Shown: positions 1-9,936, counted from the stretch's first letter. The stretch is DNA of 10,377 bases from Monoraphidium neglectum (GCF_000611645.1 NW_014011939.1:2801-13177); one strand, 5' to 3'. The notes: generated by a model not told the origin, from the sequence alone. Numbers and translations are program-made.

Positions 1-2128
1 ACCACCGCCTCTGCCCCCAGCATCATCCCCACCACCGCCCCCGCCGCCACTGCTGCCATCAGCCTGCCGCGCCTCCAGGGCCAACAGCCGCATCCTCTCA
101 TACTGAGACAGCCCCTCCATCGCCTTCCGCCGCCGCGCCGCCGCCGTCTCCTCCGCCCGCTCCCGCTCCTCCTCGTCCGCCTCCTCTCCCCCGCTGCCCC
201 CGCCGCCGCCGTCGCGCCCGCTCGCGCCGGGCGCCTGCTCGGCTTCCCGGGGCTCCTCTGCCGCCGCGCCCGCCGGCGTCTTGGCCTGGCTGCCGCCCAT
301 TGCCACGTTCTTGGTCAGCAGATTGGTGTAAAACTGGTTCATGTGGCCCAGCTTTGTCGGGTCGGCGGCCTCCTCCTCCTCGTCCCTGTTGGTGTGCGAT
401 TGTAATGCAGGGGCCGCATAGCGGTTGGCAGCGCCGAGGAGGGCCGAGGCCCCGGGGCACGCAGGGGCCGCATGGGAATGCCGTGATGAGGGCGAGCATG
501 TGTGCAGTCCAGCGGTGGAGGGGGAATCGCCGACAGGGTGCCAAGGCAGCGCAGTGGTTGGGCCCCTGCCGGCCCCCGCCCCTCCCTGCCTTGCTGTGCC
601 ACCCTCAACCCCCTGCCCCCGCTGCAGCCCTACGAGCTTGTCCCCTGCAGAGCCCGCTGTTGCTGCAAATAGAGCCCCAAACCCCCATATTGCTGCTGGC
701 AACTCCCCTATATGCGGCAGCTTATGCGGCGCCGCCTCACCCACAGGCCCCTCCCCACTCGCGACCTGCTGCCACGAGGGGCCCTTCCCCCCCCTTCTCC
801 TCCCCTCGTCTCCACAGCACCCTCGAGCCCCGGCCAAACCAGCCTTGACGCCCCGCGGAGCCCGGCGCCAGCACATGTCGGAGCTCGCGGCGCCCACCTC
901 TTGCGCTGCGCCTCCTGCCAGAGCTTGTCCTCCTCCAGCTTCTTCCTGTATGCAGACGTGATGAACTTCTCCTCGCTGGCAAACAGGTGGTCCTCCTTCT
1001 GGCGCTCTTTGAGCTGCGGCGGCGGCAGCAGCAGGGAGGGGGTGGGGGGATAGCAGCAGTCAAGAGGCCGAGAGGGTGGAGAGGGGTCCGGGAGGAGCGG
1101 TCAAGAGGGCGAGAGGGTGGAGAAGGGACAGGCGGGATGATGCGCCTGGGAGGCGGTCCTTCTCAAGCGGCATATGGTGCAGGGCGGGTGTGCTCCATGA
1201 AGAGCGCGGTCCTGCAGCACCGAGGCAGGCGGGCCCGCTGCTGCAGCGCTGCGCCACCAAGGAGGAGAGCCGAGACGCTTCGGCCTGCTGCAACCCCCGC
1301 GAATCCAACAGCAGCGGCAGCCCCGCACGCGAGGGCGCAGGTAGATGTGAAAGTTCGGTCCACAACACGGCCCCGGCAGGTGCCCCGCAGCTGCCCACCA
1401 GCTTCCGCTCCATTATCAGCTCCTGCTCCTTCTTCCGGTTCTGCGCCTGCTCCAGGATGCTGGCTATATACCGCGGCTGCTGCCGCGCCGCCGCGGCCCT
1501 CGCCGCCGCTGCGGCTGCAGCGCCTGCCGCCCCGGACGCGGCGCCGCCGCGGCCGGACTGGCGCTCCGCGGCGCGCGCGTCTTCGTCGACTGCGGCATCG
1601 TAGTCAAAAACATTTGGGTCCTCTTCGAGGGCCTTTGCCAGCATAGTCTCTACCTGGTGGTTTGGTTGCAAATAGGTGGGACAACATGAACGCCGCTGGC
1701 CTGAGCGCGAAGCCCGTTGTGGGATGGCTGTGACCGCTTTCAAGCACGGCGCGCGCAGCGGGGTGCAGATGTGTACAGCAGCTGCATGGTATGCTACGAC
1801 GGTGCCAGCGACTTGCACATGTCCGTACAAGCTGGTACAGGCGAGTGGGCGGGCATGTCCATGCTGTTTGCATCTCTCAACGCGCGCGCCCGCAGCCCAG
1901 TGCGGCGCCATGGACGATGCGCTGCGTCACCTTGGTGTCCGCCTTCTTGGCGTACGCCTGCCGCTGCACCTGGGCTCCTACGGTCTCTTCCTCGCTATCC
2001 GAATCACCTCCAAACACGGAGGGTGGCTTGGGGCCTGCGGGGGCTGAGGCGAGACCCCCTCCGGGCTTGCGCACTTGAAGACCATACTTCACGCCCTTCT
2101 GTCCGATCACAGGTTGATTTTTCTTCAT
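1..2128 (-). CDS. NSRP1: NSRP1/CCDC55-like (DUF2040) nuclear speckle splicing regulator, 5' part, four exons, runs off the left edge
   Basis: Exons on the minus strand: 2128-1931, 1653-1399, 1013-898, and 385 to the window edge, giving 318 codons. All junctions are GT-AG and keep frame: AAG|GTGACG to CACCAG|GTA (phase 0), CTG|GTGGGC to CGCAG|CTC (phase 0), AAGAG|GTGGGC to AACAG|G (phase 2). The N-terminus has the plant-type KYGLQVRKP segment followed by KPPSVFGGDSDSEEE. Exon 2 has the family signature ALEEDPNVFDYD and then RYIASILEQA and MERKL. Exon 3 continues with KERQKEDHLFASEEKFITSAYRKKLEE. Exon 4 has MNQFYTNLLTKNVAMGG, matching the plant FY-NL-KNVAFG element. The start ATG has A at -3 and A at +4. 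Known members are coiled-coil nuclear speckle proteins that bind RNA and affect alternative splice-site choice; that role here is inferred from homology. Odd points are an alanine-rich insert in exon 2 and Gly/Asp/Glu-rich low complexity in exon 4. The C-terminus is outside the window. Confidence 0.87.
407..473. repeat. Pair of 13-bp direct repeats in the last visible NSRP1-like intron
   Basis: GCAGGGGCCGCAT occurs at 407-419 and again at 461-473, 54 nt apart. Both copies are inside the intron 897-386. The sequence between and beyond them does not match further, so this may be chance in GC-rich DNA. Confidence 0.55.
1059..1131. repeat. Imperfect 41-bp tandem duplication in an NSRP1-like intron
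   Basis: The segment beginning GTCAAGAGGCCGAGAGGGTG at 1059 recurs at 1100 as GTCAAGAGGGCGAGAGGGTG, a period of 41 nt. Similarity fades after about 30 nt of the second copy. It lies within the intron between exons 2 and 3 (1398-1014), so the coding frame is unaffected. Confidence 0.75.
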
Positions 2129-2330
2129 GATTCAGGGGCTACAGCTCCAGAGCAAAGGAGAAGATCCGAGATCAAAGACGTACGCACTCAATTGTGGTAA
2201 AGATAACAAGCTGAGAGATGATTATCGCGTGTGGATTGTCAAGATATTTCCCCGAAAGATTACTCTCGTGGCTGAGGCCCGTGCTATCCGTGTGCAGGTG
2301 GCATTTTACTCATGGTGACGCAGGGTCACC
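2129..2330 (-). promoter_or_regulatory. Probable 5' UTR and proximal promoter of the NSRP1-like gene
   Basis: This stretch is visibly AT-richer than everything around it. On the minus strand it contains pyrimidine-rich runs just before the ATG, such as TCTTCTCCTTTGCTC. That is what a transcribed 5' leader and core promoter would look like in a GC-rich algal genome. I see no clear TATA box at a fixed distance. The transcription start is not determined; this is a compositional inference. Confidence 0.4.
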
Positions 2331-2873
2331 GGCAATGCTGTTAAGTGCCTTATGACCTTGCTGTGCAGTCGCCTGGGCAAGCAACAAGCAACGGCGGCCG
2401 TTGTGATGTACGCCGTCACGAGCACTGTGACCCAGGTGCGGGCTGAGCAAGCCGAGCCTGGTGCATGGCCATGCAGTTGCCTTGGAGCAAGCAGCAGCCA
2501 TATAGTATAGCAACAGCGCTTTGCTTGTGCAAGAACGATGGAGCAAAGCAAGCCAGTGGCCAGCTGCTTCAGCACTATCATTAACTTATCATCGACATCA
2601 TTGACATAATTGCAACGAGCAGCAGCAGCGGCAGCATCACCACCACACGGCAGCAGGTGCAGCGCCGCGCAGCTTGGGGCTTGAACAGCTGAGCGTCACA
2701 GCCAAGTTGGCAATGTGTTGAGCGCTTCTAGTTCAAGGCCCTTGGCCGGGGACTGCATGCATACGCCACAATCAGCATGTGCGGAAACTCTGACAATGTC
2801 GCCTACTCCAAAAGCGTTTGTGTGTGAAGCAACCACCACCACAGCAGCATCAAACAGGGACCCCCATGCCAGC
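2331..2873. other. Intergenic DNA between the secreted-protein gene and the NSRP1-like gene
   Basis: No supported gene. It must hold the 3' UTR of the secreted-protein gene (stop at 2874) and distal promoter of the NSRP1-like gene. A short CAG/CAC-rich patch lies at about 2618-2655 and an AT-richer patch with ATCATCGACATCATTGACAT at 2589-2608. The frames open here on both strands are unremarkable in sequence. Confidence 0.5.
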
Positions 2874-3816
2874 TCAGCATTCAAAAGTGTGGACGTAGAT
2901 CAAGGCAGTGCGCGCAGGCATAACAATCCTCTGGAATCCGTAGTCCTTCCCTTTGAATGGCCATGGGCCCGCCGCGCCCTGCCAACAGCGGCCGCCCGCT
3001 GCGGCTCCGCAGGCCCCGCCGCCGCGCTGCTGAGCATACACGTACGCGATACGGTTGTCGGTCGGCCCGACGTCGACTGTGGAGCCCGGCGCGACTGTGA
3101 TGAAGCCGGCTGTGCGCCAGTCGCCTGTCCTAGCGTTGCGCAGGCGGACGAGGGCCTCCAGGGTCACGCCGGCGCAGCTGCTGCGCAGCTGCAGCAAGAT
3201 GGGCCCCGCCTGCGCGGCCGGCTCTGACCCGCTTCCGGACGATAATGAGCCTGAGGGCGGCGAAGCGCGAGTGGCGTACGCGCTGCGCCACTGTTGGTCC
3301 CGCGCCGCGCCGGCGGCGTACAGGCCGTTCAGGGCCGCCTGCTGCGCTATGGACGCCTGCTGCTGCTGGTCGCTCTGCTGGTTGCCCTGCTGGTTGTTCA
3401 AATCCATTCCAAAGCGCCCCACTGCTGAGGCAGGTGCTGAACCAGCGCACGGCTTGCACACACTGCACCCGCCGCTAAATGGGTTGCGCACTAGACAACC
3501 GCAGTTGCAACCGTCAGACGCCAGCATGCGGCGGCGATGGTCCTCGCCAGTGGCAGCGGCCAAGTCGACCAGCACGAGCAGGGAGAGCGCAGCCCGGCAG
3601 AGCGTGATGCGCGTCTCGCGTGCCCTGTGACGTGCACGTGCGTCAAGTTGCAGTAGGTGGCGCAATCACAGCGATCCAGCTAGAGACGAATCAAGTTGGT
3701 GCTGCGCGCTGCCATGTGCGTTTTCACAGTCGCCAGGACCCGATACGGTAGCGGGACAGCGACCAAAGTCGTGCTCACATCAGCCGCTTGCGGATTTGAA
3801 GCGCCAGGAATCTCAT
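2874..3816 (-). CDS. Predicted secreted protein with Cys cluster, Gln-rich linker and C-terminal DUF1036-like domain
   Basis: The main exon is 3624-2874, ending in a TGA stop. The frame has no ATG before residue M46: a TGA at 3668-3666 blocks it, with only a TTG just after. I therefore infer a first exon 3816-3779 (starting MRFLALQIRKRL). It splices from AT|GTGAGC to CACAG|G, so the ATG of codon 13 is formed across the junction, giving 262 residues. Residues 19-38 (ITLCRAALSLLVLVDLAAAT) look like a signal peptide or anchor, followed by RRR. Next come six cysteines in the pattern C-x-C-x-C-x9-C-x2-C-x2-C at residues 52-72, then a Gln/Asn-rich, Ser/Gly-rich linker (about 85-150). The C-terminal 105 residues contain GDWRTAGFITVAPGSTVDV, NRIAYVYAQ, a WPFKGKDYGFQRIVM stretch and a terminal Cys. 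These resemble DUF1036-type domains (W-x-x-G-W, pG, NR-YY-YA, YGF, final C). The family call is from memory and only moderate. The biochemical function is unknown; an extracellular or vesicular role is inferred from the signal peptide and cysteines. Confidence 0.6.
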
Positions 3817-4204
3817 GTTAGAATGTCGGACTTGGATGTGAACCCCGCGCTCATTGGGAGTGGCGTGCCGATCACTTTCGTGTGTTTCAGCCCGAGCCGC
3901 GTCCGCATTGGGGAAGGCTTGTAACTCGTGTTATGAAAAGAAGTAGGTGTGCCGCCAGTCACGGCTGCAGAATAAGCACGAAGCCATGCACTGGCCAAGT
4001 CACCTGCAACAGACAGATGGGACAGATGCACTCCTCTGGTGACTCTGGTGGCACTGCACGCGCTGCACCCATGTGCCTCCCCACCCCCCCTCCCTTCCGC
4101 CATGGCGCCCCCTGCGATCCCGCCTGGAGATTGTGTACAGCACAAGCAACCACCATCGTTGCAGTTGCAACTCACGTCGGCCGTTGCGTGCAAGCAGCAT
4201 ATTT

Positions 4205-4230
4205 CCCTCGCCTCGCCTTGCCTCGCCTTG
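4205..4230. repeat. Short tandem decanucleotide repeat, CCTCGCCTTG
   Basis: Two exact copies of CCTCGCCTTG stand at 4211-4220 and 4221-4230. A partial copy, CCCTCG, stands before them and CCTC follows. It is probably replication slippage in intergenic DNA. Confidence 0.7.
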
Positions 4231-4259
4231 CCTCCCATCACAGTAATCATTCAGCTGTG

Positions 4260-4298
4260 CTGCAACCGTTGAGCCCGGTGAGGGCTCAACGTTTGCAG
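4260..4298. repeat. 39-nt inverted repeat, 17-bp stem with one mismatch and 5-nt loop
   Basis: The left arm 4260-4276 (CTGCAACCGTTGAGCCC) and right arm 4282-4298 (GGGCTCAACGTTTGCAG) are reverse complements except for one position. They flank the loop GGTGA at 4277-4281. The ten base pairs next to the loop are perfect. In RNA this would be a stable stem-loop on either strand. It lies in the gap between the HECT gene and the secreted-protein gene, so it could be in a 3' UTR, a regulatory element or a small mobile-element remnant. Function is unknown. Confidence 0.75.
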
Positions 4299-6015
4299 TC
4301 AAGTCTCCTCCTCGCGCGTCTGACCCCCTGTGACCCACCGCCACGTGCGCAACGTTTGGCCCCACCAAAAGTTACACCGCCGGTGGCACCAATGAAAGGG
4401 TGATGGGAGTCAAGTCACAAGTTCCAAGCTGGCAAATGCGGTTGTACGTCAAAACGCGCCGGCTGCCCTCCCCAAGCGCGGCCCCCGCCCATGCATGCCG
4501 CATTCGGCCCCATCATGCCCGCGTCGATGGCATGCTGCGTCGCCGCAGACCCGGCCCGGGCACTGGCGTTGCAGCATGCGCTTGCATGACCCCTGCTGGG
4601 CTTGATTCCGTCTGCAGCAGGCGACCCATGCATGCACGGTCATTGGGGGCCAGCCCCCACTCCCGTTGCCCCTGTGATAGGAGGTGGTGGGGCAAAAAAC
4701 CGAAGCAGGCGAGCGGCGACCGGAGTTGATTGGCAGTGGGTAGGGCTCGCGTCTGGGCGGGGTGGTGGTCGCGGGCAGGAGTCGGCGGGTCGGGCCCGAC
4801 CCGCGCGCAATCGCCGATCGATGGTCGGCGCAAGGGGTCGCTCGGCACTCTACGCAAAAGTCAAGGCGCCGGGGGAAGCCGGAGGGGTCGCCGGCGCCAT
4901 GAAAGAGTGGGGAATGGTGATGCCACACACTAGGCTGGGTCAAGGCACAGGGCGGGCACAGCACGAGGCGGCTGGTGCGTGTTATGAGATGGGGGAAGGA
5001 CGTTACGCGTCCGTGCAGCAAGGGGACCAAAGGAATCTGGAGGCCGCCCCGCCCCTGAAAGGATGGCAGGAAGGGCCGGCAGGCAGGGCTCGATGCGAGC
5101 ATCGCCCGAGTGCGCTGCGCGGCCCTACAAAATCGGGCAAGAGAGAGGGCCCCACCGCAGTGCCCTGCCGCAAGCCGCATGGCTCGGCGCCCTCGCATCG
5201 CCGGCCCGGCCGCGAGACCGCTGGCCCGGCGGCTCCCTGCGGCGGGGCGGGGGCGGGCGTGCCGGGGATGGCGGGGAGGGCACGAAGGGGTCACAGGTCG
5301 CGCGCAGGCGGGCAACGGCGGCAGAGGCCGGGCCGTTGCAACACGAGGCACTTGTTAAGGAGCGGCTGCACCAAATGCACGCGAGGGCCAGTCGGTCCGA
5401 GCCCCTGCAGCAGGCAACGCCGCATCAAGGGGTTGGGGCGAGCGAGGAGGGAGAGAAGAAATTGCAGCCGGGAGGGCAGGGCCGCGGGCCCCCGCGCCGC
5501 CGACGCGAGTCGGCCTCCGCCGCTGATGCAAGTCGGCGCTGGGGCCACCCTCGGTGGCTGCTGAGCAAGGAGGGGTGGCAGGACAAACATCCCAGGCGCG
5601 CAGAGTCAAAAGAATGGTTGTTTACGAGTGACCTTGGCGTGTGCGGGGCCAAGCACCGGCCCGGGCGCGCCACCGCGCGCGCGGGCGCTGTGTCAGCCGA
5701 CACGGGCCAACCCCGGCCACAATTTGATGAGTGGCGGGTGTGTTACCGCGGCACCCTCCCTCGGCGCTGGGCGCTTGTCGGGCATACAGAGACCGCGTCG
5801 CTCGCGTGTCAACACGTGTGAGCGGTGAGGCGGCGCCAACGAGGGGCGCGGGCGCTTGTGCGCGGGCGGGCGGCCCCGCGCAACTGCGTTTGCACACGGG
5901 GTTTCGCCGAACCACGCGCGCAGCTTGTGCCGCCTCCACCACGCCCCGCCGCGCGCCTGGGGGCGCCTCCGCGCGCGCCGCCCCGCCCCGCCGCGGAGAG
6001 GCGCGTGCCCCAGGC

Positions 6016-7932
6016 CTACTCAAGGCCGAAGCCCTCCGCGTTGAGTATGGCGAGCCGCAGGCGGTCGGCCATCTTCTCTCTTGTCGCGTACTCCGGCAGC
6101 AGCAGCGTGTTGAAGCAGGTGTGGGAGGTGGGCAGCTTCGACGAGTCGGGGCCGTCGCGCTGGATGACGCACTTGAGGCTGCCCAGGCCGCCGATGGGGG
6201 ACCTTGAGTGGGCAGTGGGGGGCAGGACAAAGGGACGGGGTTTGCACGAGCGTGTAGGGGCCGTGGAAAACGACAGGTGCCTGCTCGCGCGCCGATGTTG
6301 CCGCTGCGAGGGTCGACGCGTTTTTGGTTGACGCGCCGGAGCTGCTGCCACGCACGTGACTGGGCAGGGCACACGGAAACCTGCCGATCTACCACGAAGC
6401 ATCGACCCAGCACCAAACACTTGCGCGGCTTGCGAGGTCCACTGCACCGGTCCAGAGACTGTGCAGTGCCGTTGCGCAGCAGATATCCATTGGAAACATC
6501 ACCATGGCAGCACTGTGGCATCACTGTGACGTAAATGGGCCCCGCCCTGCCGCACCTGTCGCTGCCTGTGAAGAATTTGAGGTACATCTTCTTCTCATCG
6601 AAGCTGAGCTCGTCCCGCACGATGCCCCAGAGCCACTGCACCGCCGTGGAAGCCGCCGAGAAGCCGCCCTCGTACTTGGCGTTGCGCTCCAGCGCGGCGA
6701 AGTCCAGGTTGGGGTTGCCGCAGACCTGCGGGGTTTGGGGATGCCCGGGGGTTGGGTCTTGATTGCAAGCAGTAGTCGATCGGTGTTTGCAAGGTTGTGT
6801 TTGCAAAAACGCAGATCTCGAGCATGTCCGGGATGGCATGCGCGCGCGGAGTTTTTGTTGATGAAATGCTTGTGTGGGGGGAGGTGCATGCGTTTGGGGG
6901 CCAGGCGGGTCGTTCGCCTCTTTGGATGTTAGGAGAGGGGGCCATACCACCTCCGCTTGCGCACGCGGGAGTTTTCTAGAGACAGTCCACACCACCACAA
7001 TCACGCACTGGCTGCCGCCATACAATACGCAGGCGGCCGGCCGCCCCACCCAGCGGCGAGCACGAGCACAACGCCCGCCGCGGCCGCCCCCGCGCCCACG
7101 CGGGCTGCTGGGCGCTCACCAGCCGCTCGACCTCGCAGGCGTTGAAGAGGCGTATGGCGGGGCCGTCGCACAGGATGCGGAACCCGTGGAAGAACGCCTC
7201 AAACTGGCGGTGGATGGACCTGAGGGGCAGCGCGGACACGAGGGCCCGGGCGGGGGTGCGCAGGGAGGCGGTGAGCCGTCATCGTCGCCGATGCGGGACC
7301 GACTGTCTTCAAGAACGCTGATTTGGGCAGCGGCCTGTTTGCCTGCTCAGCACCAACACCAATTCAGAAAGCAGCCACAATGAAACCCGTCGCCTAGCTG
7401 CCTTGCCTAACACCTCCACCCACGACACACCCATAGTTGTCCAGGTCGCACTACACAACAACCTACCTCCCCCCCCCCCGGCAAAAACCACACCCACCCA
7501 CCTGCGCACACGCATCCACCCACACACACCCAGCCACACATACACACACATACACACACACATATACAAGGACATGTACACACATATACACACATATACA
7601 CACACGCACACCCCCACCCACAGTGGCCCCCACCTGTTGAGGAGGTAGTCCACCATGAGGTCCACGTACTCGTGGCGGGTCTCCTCAGTCACGGGCAGGT
7701 CCTCGCCACCAGGCTTCAGGCTGGGGGACGATGAGTGTGTGTGTGTGTGTGTGTATGTGTGAGGGCGAGAAGGTTGTGGCTGCGGGTTGGGGGTGTGGGA
7801 TTACAAGGTTTGGGGCTGCGCATTTGTGAAGTGTGGGTCAAGCGCAACCCACCAGCATTGACACAGCGAGCCCAACTCACAGGCCAGCGAGCAGCAGACA
7901 TGAAACGTCGCCACACGCACACGCACACACAA

Positions 7933-7988
<56 letters not shown>

Positions 7989-9936
7989 GCGCGCGCGCAC
8001 GCACACACGCACTCACACACGCACGCACACACATGCGTGACGCCGCGCGCACCTGATTGTCCTGAGGTCCCCGAAAAAGTCCATCTCCACGCTGAAGGTG
8101 AGGCAGAAGGTGTCCTCCACACTGTCAGGCCCCTGAGAGGGCCACGCAGCAGGGGCAGCAGCAACGCCAGGAGGGCGGCCGGGGGAAGGGGGGAGGCGTT
8201 GGGCAAGAAGGGGCTTGCGGCGGGTCTCGGCGGGCAACGATGAGGCAAGGGTCAGTGGAGCGGCGTGGATGGGGGGCCGACGCCGCCGGCCCGGCGCGCG
8301 CTGCCGTCGCGTTTACGCGTGCCCGGCGCCAACAGCAGCGCCTCACAGCGGCCCAAATCCTAGGGATCGCTCGCGACAGGTTGGCCCTGCACGCCACCTG
8401 CGCTGCCAATCCGCCTCCTGGGAAGCCGCTCTCTTGTTGGCCCTCCCTGATGCTCTGGGCCCCACGCTTTGGGCCCACTCTTCGGCCCCCTGAACCCCCT
8501 AGCAAGGGTTGTACCCTTCAGCAACCACAGCGAGGTGCCCATTGATAGGCCCCCAAAGCACGGGGCCCCACCCTTCAGGCGCAATATAAAGCCCCGCCCC
8601 CAAATGACACACATGCACGCACGCACACACTTACACACGCACACGCGCACCTCGTACTGCAGCAGCTGTCTGAGGCTGCGGCCGAGTGTGGGCTGCATGT
8701 CCTCCAGGTCCCGCAGGCCGACAGACTGGTGACGTCACCATGACATCATGCGAACGCAGCGGGGCGCGCAGAGGGGATAGGGCCAGGCATGAGAAGAAAA
8801 TCGAAACATGTCCAAGCAGTGTGCCGGTCAGGCGGTAATCTGTCCATCTGCACACAGGCCCATACGTAGCCCTGCTGCAAAATGCACGGCGCGGAACGTC
8901 AGCGACGGGGGGGCGCGCCCCCTTCCCAGAATACACAACAATGAACCCTCGAAAGCCGTGGGCCGGGGTTGGGGGTCGTCACCTTGCCGCCCACCTGCTG
9001 CAGCAGCTTCTTATAGAGCGCCAGCGGCAGGGGAAAGTCCAGCAGCACGCGGTTGTATATGGCCAGCCCCAGCACCAGCCCCAGCAGCATGAACTGCTCC
9101 TCGCCCTCCTGCGTTATGCGATCAGGAGGGCAAGGCGGGGTCGGCAGCGCGACCCGCGTATGCTGGTACAGAGCCCCGCGTGCGTTTCGTCCGCCCCTCG
9201 AACACTCAACGTGACGCTTTCACGCCCGCTCACCGGGCTGCGTGCGCAGACTCTGCCCCTTCTGCACACAAACACAACCTCCCACCAGCACACGCAAAAC
9301 CCTCGCGCCCGCGCACCAGGCTGCACGCGTTGAACCAGTAGGTGTGGGACTCAGGCTGGTAGACCAGCATGCCGTAGTCCGGGGACAGCAGCTCAGCCAC
9401 CAGCAGCTGGAAGAACTCCTTCTTGACGCCGCCTTGTTTTGGGGGTTGAAGGGGGGGTTGACGGCGCCGGGGCGGCCGAAGGGATGGAGGCGGATGACGA
9501 GAGTGTGAGAGAGAGAGAGTGTGTACTCCCAGGCTCGGAGAAGATGGCCCTTTTCTCGACAGCGTGAGCGCAAAGAGACACGCGCCATCCTTCGCACCGC
9601 GACCCCCCGGCCGCCCCCCTATGCGGCGCGGCGCCTGCAGGGGGCGGGGCAGTGGGGCGCCCACCTGCGTCGATGCCCTCCTCTCCGATGAAGTGCACCC
9701 GTAGTGGCTTGAAGAGGTCCCGCCTGTACTGCCGCGCGATCTCGTCCAGGGCGTCCTCCACCAGGTGGTTGCGGCGCACGCGCACGATGCACATGTCTGC
9801 CCGATGGGGGGTGGTTTGTTTTGGGGGGGAGGGGGGTCGGTGGACGTGTGTGGGTGAGAGAAAGGGGAGTGATGGTTGGTGCAAAAGGTTGCGTGCCTGC
9901 GCCTGTGTGTGTGTGCACGTGCGTGTGTGTTTGAGG

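Larger units (their letters stand above)
3817..6015. other. 2.2-kb intergenic stretch without a supported gene
   Basis: It must contain the 3' UTR of the HECT gene (stop at 6016) and the promoter of the secreted-protein gene. Long open frames exist on both strands, for example plus 4602-5564 and minus 4449-5351. They overlap each other, are rich in Arg/Ala/Gly/Pro, show no recognisable domain and fit random GC-rich DNA. Structured elements inside are listed separately: a hairpin at 4260-4298 and a decanucleotide repeat at 4205-4230. No tRNA or other RNA gene was recognised. Confidence 0.55.

Noticed and set aside
300..961. Plus-strand open frames of about 180 codons
   Set aside because: They lie antisense to the NSRP1-like exons and intron, and the minus-strand protein there is clearly conserved.
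5063..5821. 252-codon plus-strand open frame with Arg/Gly/Ala-rich protein
   Set aside because: No recognisable domain, no sign of introns and composition as expected from GC-rich noncoding DNA. It overlaps other open frames on both strands.
5622..7049. 475-codon minus-strand open frame
   Set aside because: It contains the exon 6725-6556 in frame, but the rest is intron and 3' flank read through. The true HECT structure leaves it at the donor 6555-6554 and rejoins at 6202.
7911..8035. Possible CRISPR or satellite array
   Set aside because: It is a simple dinucleotide microsatellite without spacers or a longer unit.
7309..8052. Cys/Val-rich and Thr/His-rich open frames on both strands
   Set aside because: These are translations of TG/CA microsatellites. 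Only the exon parts 7720-7634 and 8053 upward are coding.
8951..8995. Alternative donor GGCAAG|GTGACG at about 8983 for the HECT exon 9108-8995
   Set aside because: Also in phase, but it would add VGGK and break the usual spacing between LYKKLL and VGLRDL. The donor at 8994 fits the family better.
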